Below are positions 12,701 to 24,700 of a stretch of DNA of 64,000 nt, piece by piece. A program made the translations under genes and the position numbers. Position 1 is the stretch's first letter. Every line of letters begins with the position of its first letter. Origin of the DNA: Acanthopleura granulata (Eukaryota; Mollusca; Polyplacophora; Chitonida; Chitonidae); contig JABBOT010000080.1 in assembly GCA_016165875.1 (NCBI GenBank), positions 50,579,527 through 50,643,526 of the forward strand. The letters are read 5' to 3'. The notes beneath the pieces were generated by a model. It ran no database searches. It was not told where the DNA came from and saw nothing but the letters and a program-made list of their open reading frames with translations.

Positions 12701-15700
12701 CACTATAAAGAAAAAATACGAATCAGTGATAAACATTTGAATTATTGTTTGCAGGCAGGGGGTTTCAACTGTACTGGCCTAAACGACAACAAATCTTCAT
12801 TTCCGTGTTTCACATTCATGAGACCCAACAGAAAACACAAAATCAGTTCCATGAAAGAAACTTACGAGAAACATTTTTTTTCCAATAAGACAAGTGCATA
12901 TCATCAACTGATATACCACAATTTACGCAGTCTAAGTTTTTAACACTTTAAGCAGCATACATACTTGGAAGTCTAACCTAAGGAGCCAGGGGAAATTTCA
13001 TTGATATCCAGCCAACATACAGTTTCTGTACTCTTCATACAAACTATGCTTCAGGTGTACCTAAGCGAGCAAGGTATAAACAGAGCAGACATACAGGCCC
13101 GCTGAACTTGATCACAAACTGTCAACCCTATCTGAATTATTAATGACACCCTAATTCACCTCAGATGACCCAATAAGCTTTATACAAATCATGCAATAAG
13201 GCATGCTTTGCTCTATAAATTTTCTCTTGGCATGTTGTGTCATGTTCAACTAACTTCAACTATGAAATTTGATACACCATGCAGTGTCAATTTTCATTAA
13301 TACTGACATGATTTCTGATGCTTTTATTGATGGATTTGTATTGAGTATGGCAGGTACACATTCCTGTGCATCTGTACCATTCAAGAGAAAATGACATCTT
13401 CATTCTTATTAAATTATTAAAGAGTCAATGATATATGCTCTGGCATTCGGTTCGGCCAGCCTGAAAGGCGGTCTGATCTCCTGTCTCCCGATTTGAGATT
13501 GGGTCTAGGAATTCCAGTAAAATGACATAGCATACAGACCCAAAACAACTACAGATTCACTGCTATTGATTTTCTCAATTCAGCGATATATAATAGGTCA
13601 AGACTGAAGCACTCTTGACTCTTTATCCCAATCTCCAATTGGGAATTTTCCAAAATGGTGACCAACAATCTTACCCTGAGGCATAGGCCATGAGCATCTA
13701 AAGAAGCACAAAACAAAAACAAAAACAACTCTCCCACTGTCGAAACAGTCAAATTGATCCTTAGTCACTTAATAATTTTTTTATACTGATAAAGATGTAT
13801 CCTTTGAATTATTTATTTACCTCTCACAAACTCTCAGCTCTAGCAGTGCAGCCCAATTGACCCACACAAAAAGAAGAAAATATTCCTCCATGCAGAAGTA
13901 AACAAAGAACAACTGAAATGATCAAAAACTGTCAACCAAATGACTGAGTACACACTTCAGTACGTCTCAGATACAGACCTAAAATTGTGCATCTAAAGTT
14001 TTGCCAACTTTTGATCACTCAGTGGCCATATTACATATTTGGCATACGTATATGTACATGTGTGGTGATCTGGTAAAGCAGAAACGTCACTATGATGAGG
14101 GATGGCTCTTCGTCCAGGTGTTTGTAGCACTTGACCGAACAGGTTGTCTCACATCAGCTACATGTAATGGTGTGTGTGAGATTACTCTTCCAACATGGAA
14201 ACAGGCCTTTATTTCTTGTCTTACTTCATACTTCATAATTCCTCACTCTCACCAACTACAGGAACAAACAAAGGAGTACGTAAGCAGCTTTGAACCGCTT
14301 TGTGAAAGGCGGGAAGGAGTTTAAAGAGATGCCCATTAACATGCAGTCTTTCAAAAAATGAATGAGGAAGTGTGTGAATAGCAATGAAATAGGTAATGGA
14401 TTTACAACATTATCAGGCCAGAAATCGTGTCAGTCCTGTTGTCACATAGTGTCGACACAGTTCCAACACCCTGCTGGCATCATGTTGGCACATGGTGCTG
14501 ACACAGTTCCAACACCCTGTTGGCATCATGTTGGCACATGGTGTCGACACGGTTCCAACACACTGTTGGCATCATGTTGCCACATGGTGTCTACACGGTT
14601 CCAACACATTGTTGGCATCATGTTGGCACATGTTGTTGACACGGTTCTAATACATTGTTGGCACATGGTGCTGACACGGTTCCAATACCCTGTTGGTATC
14701 ATGTTGGAACATGGTGTCGACATGGTGTTCAGTTTCTATTAGGGTATTTTTTGGTGTAGTGTAAATGTGAAAATTTCAAAATACCAATCATGACTCACCA
14801 TCCTGCATAGGAAAATAGACCTGAGTAGAATGCCAGAGCAAACTTCCCTGGTTCATGGGTGGACTCTGCAAACGGCTGCTGAAAACTTTCTGTAGAGCCT
14901 AAAAAACAACAGATTGCATGAACTGAATGAAAAGGTGATTCCGGAATGGTTAAACTTGAACAATGAGAGTGATCTCCCTTTGTGACAGGATCTTTCTTAA
15001 TGTAAGTACACACAGACCAAGATCTGAGATCTGTTTAATTCTTCCCAGCTTACCTTTCAGAATTACAGATCTGTACTCATCCATTTACTAACATCATTTG
15101 CATCAACAACAAGCCAAATTTCCACTAACAGCCATTTTGATTCGAGTCTACAGCACTGGGCATCATTCTGAAGAATGATAATATTTGGATTAACACCAAG
15201 AAGATTTGCATAAATGAAAGGATGACTGACAAGTTATTTGTTAGTCCTAACTTTATGTTTTATCTCAATAATTATCAGTAAGAACTGTCATCAACTATCG
15301 CAGAAAGAAAAGAATATTTTGAGTTTGAGAACAGCACCAGAATCCACTCTAGCAAACAAAGACATAGCAGTTCAAAATGGCTGCTGGCAACATTTGAATG
15401 ATGTTCCAGTGGGTGTGTCAATTATATTGTGCTAATTGCGACCTTGTGATTTTTATTATTTCCACTTAATGGGGCGATATGAACTTAAAACATTGCTTTA
15501 AAGTCACTGAGCTCCAGTTTTCATCGCGTACAGCTTTCACACTTTGAGAACAGCACAGCTGACAGGGCCGAATTCCAGGCCCATGTTTTGCAAAGTAATC
15601 GTAGACTGAGTTGATTGCAGCTACCATGACAATCCATGTTAAGGACATAGGTAGCCATGGTAGTTACAATCAACAGGGTCCTGTAAATGTAAAGATTCAG

Positions 15701-18700
15701 AGCAGTGAATGCAGAAGCTAAGCTGGGAATATGCCCAACTGATCTCAGAACACTGGTTGAGTATAAACTTGCATATTCCCTCAAATGGCAGATTAGAGAA
15801 GTTTAGGAAAAACTGCTGAGAGAGGTTTGCTATGCTGTCACTTCATAACATACAAAACTGCTTGCCATTAACTGATACCATGTTCACCTACTATATATCA
15901 AAACTGGGAAAATCGGCCAGTAACGGAACAGAGGTCAGGGAACACATCCAATTGTTCAACACAACAGAAGGCCTTAAGCCTAATAAAAACAGTGTCGAGG
16001 TTAAAGTGCCATCTCATTCATACAGGGGCAAGACCGGTATCTACCTGTGGATTTAAGCCTGGTCAAGCTAGTGTTTACTCCCACCAAATAATACTGCTGT
16101 CATTGCTTACGCAAAATTTTCAGTATTTCATTAAACAACATTTAAGCAATAAACAACTACATGTAAATCTGTAAATTATCCTATATATTTTTTTCATTGT
16201 ACTGCAATCTCTCCTGTTCTGATGTGTGATGCAGCTTTTAGGGTTACATCCCATTCTACCACTACAGTACAAAATCTGCACATCCATCCAGTCTTAACTA
16301 CTATCCCATAACCTTCGCATGTTTTATCAATGTTACAATAACATTTTGAATTATAACAAATCTGACCCTATGACCCTTGACTGACCTGTGACTTTTAGCA
16401 CAGCAGGTGATAATGGAGTGATATACACCAGCGTGCTGTGGAGACTTTCACTCAGCTATGGCTGAATGATAAATGGGGTGTAAACCCTGATCTCCCAATT
16501 ATTCACTCATCTATTAGGAAGGACAGATTAACTATATGTGAACAGCTGTCACAGCAGGCTTCCATGTTGTGAACACATCACCCCTCAAATGTCAATTATA
16601 ACACTACTCCTACTAGTTCTATCAACAGTGAGCTATACACTTTCAAAGCACCAAAGTCCCTCACAGTTAACGGCGAATCTACTGTACATGTACATGCAAA
16701 TAGAGGGCTTCCTTAGGATGACTCTACTGTATATGTACAGGCAAACAGAGGGCTTGTTTAGGGGAACCCTACTGTACATGTACAGGCAAACAGAGGGCTT
16801 GTTTAGGGGAACCCCACTGTACATGTACAGGCAAACAGAGGGCTTGTTTAGGGGGACTCTACTGTACATGTACAGGCAAACAGACAGCCTGTTTGGGGGG
16901 GGGGGTCTAATATACATACACAGTTAACGGCGAATCTACTGTACATGTACATGCAAACAGAGGGCTTCCTTAGGGTGACTCTACTGTATATGTACAGGCA
17001 AACAGAGGGCTTGTTTAGGGGAACCCCACTGTACATGTACAGGCAAACAGAGGGCTTGTTTAGGGGGACTCTACTGTACATGTACAGGCAAACAGAGGGC
17101 TTGTTTAGGGGAACCCCACTGTACATGTACAGGCAAACAGAGGGCTTGTTTAGGGGGACTCTACTGTACATGTACAGGCAAACAGAGGGCTTGTTTAGGG
17201 GGACTCTACTGTACATGTACAGGCAAACAGAGGGCTTGTTTAGGGGAACCCCACTGTACATGTACAGGCAAACGGGGCTTGTTTAGGTGAACCCTACTGT
17301 ACATGTACAGGCAAACAGAGGGACTGTTTCGGGGAACCCTACTGTACATGTACAGGTAAACAGAGGGCTTCTCTAGAGGAACTCTACTGTACATCTTCAG
17401 GCAAACAAAACCCTTGTTTGATGGACCCTACCGTACATGTACAGCCAAACACAGTGCTTGTTTAGAGGGATGCTGTTGTACAGGCAAACAGAGGGCTTCT
17501 CAAGGCGGTCTCTACTATACATGTAGCAAGCAAACAGAGGGCTTGTTTCGGGGGACAGCTGTACATGAACAGGCAAACAGATGGCTTGTTTAGGGGCAGC
17601 TCTAATGTACATGTACAGGTAAACAGAGGGACTGTATAGGGGAATTCTACATGTACAGGCAAACAGAGGGCTGGTTTAGGGGAACCCTACTGTACATGAA
17701 CAGGCAAACAGAGGGCTTGTTTTGGAGGACTCTGCTGTACATGCACAGGCAAACAGAGAGCCTGTTTAGGGGAATCCTACATGTACAGAAAAACAGAGGG
17801 CTTGTTCAGGTGGACCCCACTGTACATGAACAGGCAAACAGAGGGTTTGTTTATAGGAACCCTATTGTACATGTACAGGCAAACAGAGGGCTTCCTTAGG
17901 GTGACTCTACTGTACATGTACAGGCAAACAGGGGGGTGGTTTAGGGGAACTTCACTGTACATGTACAGGCAAACAGAGGGCTTGTTTATAGGAACCCTAC
18001 TGTACATGAACAGGCAAACAGAGGGTTTGTTTATAGGAACCCTACTGTACATGAACAGGCAAACAGAGGGCTTGTTTAGGTGAACCCTACTGTACATGAA
18101 CAGGCAAACAGAGGGGCTGTTTAGGAGGACCCCACTGTACATGTACAGGCAAACAGAGGGGCTGTTTAAGAGGACCCCACTGTACATGAACAGGCAAACA
18201 GAGGGCTTCCTTAGGGTGACTCTACTGTACATGAACAGGCAAACAGAGGGCTGGTTTAGGGGAACTCCACTGTACATGAACAGGCAAACAGAGGGCTTCC
18301 TTAGGGTGACTCTACTGTACATGTACAGGCAAACAGAGGGTTTGTTTAGGTGAACCCTACTGTACATGAACAGGCAAACAGAGGGCTTGTTTAGGTGGAC
18401 CCTACTGTACATGAACAGGCAAACAGAGGGTTTGTTTAGGTGGACCCTACTGTACATGAACAGGCAAACAGAGGGTTTGTTTAGGTGAACCCTACTGTAC
18501 ATGAACAGGCAAACAGAGGGTTTGTTTATGTGAACCCTAGTGTACATGAACAGGCAAACAGAGGGTTTGTTTATAGGAACCCTACTGTACATGAACAGGC
18601 AAACAGAGGGTTTGTTTATAGGAACCCTACTGTACATGAACAGGCAAACAGAGGGTTTGTTTAGGTGGACCCTACTGTACATGAACAGGCAAACAGAGGG

Positions 18701-21700
18701 TTTGTTTATAGGAACCCTACTGTACATGAACAGGCAAACAGAGGGTTTGTTTAGGTGAACCCTACTGTACATGAACAGGCAAACAGAGGGTTTGTTTAGG
18801 TGGACCCTACTTTACATGAACAAGCAAACAGAGGGTTTGTTTAGGTGAACCCTACTGTACTTGAACAGGCAAACAGAGGGTTTGTTTATAGGAACCCTAC
18901 TGTACATGAACAGGCAAACAGAGGGCTTGTTTAGGTGAACCCTACTGTACATGAACAGGCAAACAGAGGGCTTGTTTAGGTGGACCCTACTGTACATGAA
19001 CAGGCAAACAGAGGGTTTGTTTATAGGAACCCTACTGTTCATGAACAGGCAAACAGAGGGTTTGTTTAGGTGGACCCTACTGTACATGAACAGGCAAACA
19101 GAGGGCTTGTTTAGGTGAACCCTACTGTACATGAACAGGCAAACAGAGGGCTTGTTTAGGTGAACCCTACTGTACATGTACAGGCAAACAGAGGGTTTGT
19201 TTATAGGAACCCTACTGTACATGAACAGGCAATCAGAGGGCTTGTTTAGGTGGACCCTACTGTACATGAACAGGCAAACAGATGGTTTGTTTAGGTGAAC
19301 CCTACTGTACACGAACAGGCAAACAGAGGGTTTGTTTATAGGAACCCTACTGTACATGAACAGGCAAACAGAGGGCTTGTTTAGGTGGACCCTACTGTAC
19401 ATGAACAGGCAAACAGAGGGCTTGTTTATGGACACTAAGAGTTTTAAATCACAGAGATTTGGATTCATTAGATTGTGTGTGTGCGTGCATGTGTGTGTGT
19501 TTGTGGGTGTGTGTACATACATATAGAGCTAATCATGATGAAAGGGAAACCTGTGACCAGAAAAGAAAAAATTCTCAACTTTTCTCTACCCATGCTTCCA
19601 TGTCAGCAAAATTCCCCAAATCAGATTCCCTCTCAGCAAACTTTCCCTTCACACATTACCTAATCAGCAATTTTCACCTAATTAGGTTCCCTAGTCATCA
19701 AAACATCCCCAGTCAGGTTCCCTGGTCAACAATCTTTCCCAAGTCAATTTGCCTTGTCACAAAGTTTCCCATGTCAGGTACATGTACATGCATTTATGGT
19801 TGACACAGCTACTCCCACATCCTAACTTGATGACGTTAACACCCCTGCAGTATCGGTGATTGAGATAAGCACTAATTTTGTGTCCCCAGGTGACTCACCT
19901 TTGCCGATCTCCACAAAGCCTGTGATGATGATGATGATGAGGGCCAGCACCTTGGCCACAGTGAAAATGTCCTGGACACTGGCAGCAGCTTTCACATTGT
20001 AACAGTTGATGAAAGTCAGCAAAGCTGCAGATTTAAAGGAAGATTTCACATAGAGGATAAAAGCAGATTACCAGATTACAATCATGTGTGCAGTAACCAG
20101 TAGTCAGAGACTACAGACTCAGGAAGGGTGTTCAGCCAGATAACTGATACAATAAATTTTAGTGGCATTCTGTATAATGTACTCTGAAAATATACGATGC
20201 ATAGATTATTCATGTATTCAAGTTTAGAAAAGTAACCATGCTACAAATCATAAACTGTAAACTATAAACATCATAAAATCACATTACATGTACTTTACAT
20301 TAACCACAGTCTCTGATGAGGTAGTAGCTCTACTGTAATGGTTAGGACAAAACTATCAGGGAGTCAATAAAAAAATCATGTAAATTACTCTAAAACTATA
20401 TGTAAATTTACACCTAGTTAGAGGAAAATACAGACCAATGAATGAGGTTCAACTGAAAGCGACCTGTGCACTTGTTACGTGTACTTTTACCCAGTTTATG
20501 TGAAATCAGACAAAAACTGCAGAAGAAGCATTTTGAAACAAATGTTACCAAACCAGGGTTCAATTGTCTCCAAAAAAGTTACTAGACAGCAAGGCTACCA
20601 GTGATATATTTTTACTGGACCTGCTTGGGTTCTTCTGTAAATGACAGGTGTTGCTGCTGATGAAATGACAAATGGAAGCAATGTTTCAACAATTTAACCC
20701 ACTTCTTGCCTCTGAGTTTCTCCTTAGCCATGGCAAAGACAAGTTGAATATAATGTTTTTTTATGTAATATCAATAAAACGAACACTCATTCAAAAAATA
20801 TAATAGTGGTTTTGCGACGCAAAAAAATATGCACAAGATGTACAGGCTAGGCCTACATGCACATGTAATCAGACCATCACTCCCTACACTTGAAGTGTTC
20901 TCCTACATGTAACAATACACTTCACATTACATCCTTTTAAATACTAATTTGTCCCAGTTGAATCATGAATACATAAAACACATCAAAGGAAACAGATATA
21001 ATACTTCTACCATTCTGACAAAGAAAAAAAAGAAAAAGAAGACCTCATGACAGTTATTAACAGGGACACAATTTGTTTATAGGAACCCTACTGTACATGA
21101 ACAGGCAAACAGAGGGTTTGTTTAGGTGAACCCTACTGTACATGAACAGGCAAACAGAGGGTTTGTTTAGGTGAACCCTACTGTACATGAACAGGCAAAC
21201 AGAGGGTTTGTTTAGGTGAACCCTACTGTACTTGAACAGGCAAACAGAGGGTTTGTTTATAGGAACCCTACTGTACATGAACAGGCAAACAGAGGGCTTG
21301 TTTAGGTGAACCCTACTGTACATGAACAGGCAAACAGAGGGCTTGTTTAGGTGGACCCTACTGTACATGAACAGGCAAACAGAGGGTTTGTTTATAGGAA
21401 CCCTACTGCTCATGAACAGGCAAACAGAGGGTTTGTTTAGGTGGACCCTACTGTACATGAACAGGCAAACAGAGGGCTGATAGATGATCACAATGATAGA
21501 CTCGCTTTGAGAGATTTTTTTGACTGAACTCCAAGTGCTGCTTGCAAAGATTTTTCTTTGTAAAAGATTACATTTTACAAATAATGTATAACACACATAA
21601 ATCACTGGATATTGCTTCTGAGCTGTCACTGATAATTTCAACAACAATGATCATGTCAAGGGCATAAATTCAAGAAGGTTTAGAGATATGTCATCAGGAA

Positions 21701-24700
21701 TTTCCACAGACAGTATATATTAAATGTCTTGTTTTCTAACACACGCCAGCTTGTCTTTGGACTTTTGTTTTGCGTTTTTGGAACCCAATTCTTTGACAAA
21801 AGAATCTGAGAAAGTCGGTGTTGTTTCACGTGGCAATTGGCGCATCTCGTACCTTGCCTGTCACATTTATAGCCAATACAAATTTCCTATCAATGTACAA
21901 GTCATACCAAGATTGTCTTCTGTGGTAGGAAAACATTCAAGGTTCACAAGTCAACAGCGTGAAATAATTCAGTGCCTCACACATAACAAATCATTGCTCA
22001 TTCATAAATTCTGGATACTATTCAGAGACAGGTGAATCTGAAAGTCTACTTTTTTCAGTGATATAGGTATTATATTTCACAAGACTGGCACAAGTTTTAA
22101 CAGACCACCGGGAAAACAGAACCAATCAATCATTAGCCAGACAGGCAGTATAACAATGGACAATCAAAACAGAAAATCAACAATACAAAATGTGTATCTT
22201 GATGTAGATTCAACACTTTGTTTCAAGTATCACTGGAAAAGAACAAAAACTGGAACAGCAGTAGCATTCTGAACGAACTGTTAACAGAAGGACAAGAGAC
22301 CATCAAAACTGAAAACAGATACTGCTAACTGTGTATCTTGATGTTGTCTACACTTGAACAGAGTTCCATTGAGATGGGACAAAAGCTGTAGGACGAGCAG
22401 TGTTTTGAGAGAAAAGTTAATAGACGCCGGATAGACACCTTAACAAGTGAAGAGATGTAAATGCTGTTCAAACAACATGTAGAACCAGGGTGAACCATGC
22501 ATGTACACATGTGAGCTCAACAGCTGGTATGTGTAACACAGGCCCTTTAAATCATTCCATGACACTTGGAATCGATTTTATGGGAAAGAACAAGGTAAAA
22601 ATTGACATGGAAAAACAGACAATGTCTGTGTGTGATGCTTTGACTGAAGAAAGACCATATGCATCAGCTGAAGTGTCTTCCTACACTGTACATACTGAAT
22701 ATGATGTGACAGTTCTCCCTCTGACAGAGTGTTGACTGCCTGTGCATATATGAAGGATTAGAGATAGTAACAGTGAGAAGACCTGCCTATTGCAACCACA
22801 GGACTATCTACCTACTACCATGAGTGTCCTTGGTGGAAGATGTGTTGATACAGTTATCAACGGGCAAGCTACCTACCCTGCTAGTGTTGAGATTAAGTCT
22901 GGAAAAAGCATTGCTTCTGCAACTCTGTTAGCAAACAGTGATGTGATCGATCGATGTCTAAGAGTCTAACCATGAGTGAAGAAGACAGAGGAGACTATAG
23001 GATAGCTCTGGAAGCAGGATAATTTGTTGGTGACAGTGATTTGAGTGAAGACAACAAAGAAAAACCTTTGTGCTTCCTTGGGCAAAATAGAGATGTTTTT
23101 GCTACGAATCTTTCTGAACTAGGATATGCTGACGTGTACAGTTATCACATTGACACTGGTAATGAACCTCCAAGGCGACAACGCTTCCACAGAACAATTC
23201 AGAAGAAATTGAAAAACAATTTGATGAAATGATGAAACACGGCATTATTGAACCGTCTTCCTCAACACGGCACAGCCCAGTGGTGTTGATAAAGAAACCT
23301 TCTTGTGACTTTTGATTTGCAGTGGATTACCGTGCTTTAAACAGCATGACCAAGCCAGAGTTATTCCCTGTGTCTCTGCTAGAGGCCATCACTGACAATA
23401 TTGCAGAAGCAAAAGCTTAATTTTTCACTGTACTTGACCTTGCTTCTGAATTTCGGCAAATCCCACTGGATCCGAGGATGAAACACAAGACTGCTTTTGT
23501 CACACATCATGGGCTCTTTCCAGTTTAGACGCTTACCATTTGGATTAATGAATGCCACAATGTCAAATGATGATGACCCAATTGTTTCAAGGAATTAATT
23601 GGAAGTATGCCACCGTATATACTGATGACATATTAGTCTACAGCAGAAACCTGTCGAAGCATATGACCCACTTGACTAACATCTTCCAGCGTCTGAAGTC
23701 AGCGAATTTGACATTGAAGCTCTCAAAGTGTTAATTTCCTGTAAAGAGGGTGGTCTACCTTGGTCATGTGATCACTAAAGGAGGCATTCAAGTAGATCCA
23801 ACATAAACAAGTTTGGCAAGTTATTTTCCACAACCTATCTGTGTCAAAGATGCGTGTACTTTCCTTGGATTATGTGGATACTATAGACGCTTTGTACAGT
23901 GCTTTGCTGACATTGCAGTGCCACTCGATAACCTTCTTGAGAAGAATGTTCCGTTTGAATGGTCGTCAGATTGTGAACGGTCTTTCCCACGACTGAAGCT
24001 GACATTAACTTCTGCATCAGTACAACAACATCCTGACACGAGTCGAGCGTTCATTTTTTCTACCAATGCTTGCAGTGAGGCCACTGGCTATGTGTTGCAA
24101 CAGAAAGATGATAACAACAGAGAACATCCTATAGCCTATGCAGGTCGAGCCCTGTACAGTGGAGAAAAGAAGTGCTACATCACAGAAAAAGAATGTCTGG
24201 CTGTCATGGAAGGCGTAAAGGCTTTTCACCACTTTATTTCTGGTAAACACTTCACCGTTGTGACAGATCACCGTGCACTTCAGTGGTTGCAAACTGTCAA
24301 ACAGGACACCGGTTGTTTGGTTCGCTGGTCCTTGCAGTTACAGGGATACACATTTAATGTTGTGCACAAATCCGGATTAAAACATCAAAACGCAGATTCG
24401 CTGATGGCAGCCATACCCACAGAAACCTGATGTTGACAATGAAAGTTCTGATGAACAGGACTTACCTGAGTTATTTGCTGTGTTTAGTATTGATGAACAA
24501 CAGCAGGTTGGTAAAGGAATCAATGAATTTGTTAACGAAAACAAAGTTAAGCTGCGTGACCTGCAAAAAAATCACAGTGCCAACTTCAAACTGATTAAAA
24601 CTTACCTAAACTTACCAATTCAACAAGCAGACGCGATAATAGTAGTCGCTGATAGTCAACAATATGTTGTAGTAGATGATGTCCTGTGTCACCTACATGA

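Larger units (their letters stand above)
19433..22530. other. Intron sequence around exon 2
   Basis: Outside exon 2 and array 2 I see only a (tg)n-like tract at ~19,475-19,512 and a loose duplication around 22,190 and 22,328 (gtgtatcttgatgt). No gene recognised. Confidence 0.45.

Noticed and set aside
17777..18772. 331-codon and related minus-strand frames repeating a 15-residue unit with SVCLF
   Set aside because: Pure 45-bp repeat read in one of several open frames on both strands; no non-repeat coding context, and array 2 shows the block moves as DNA.
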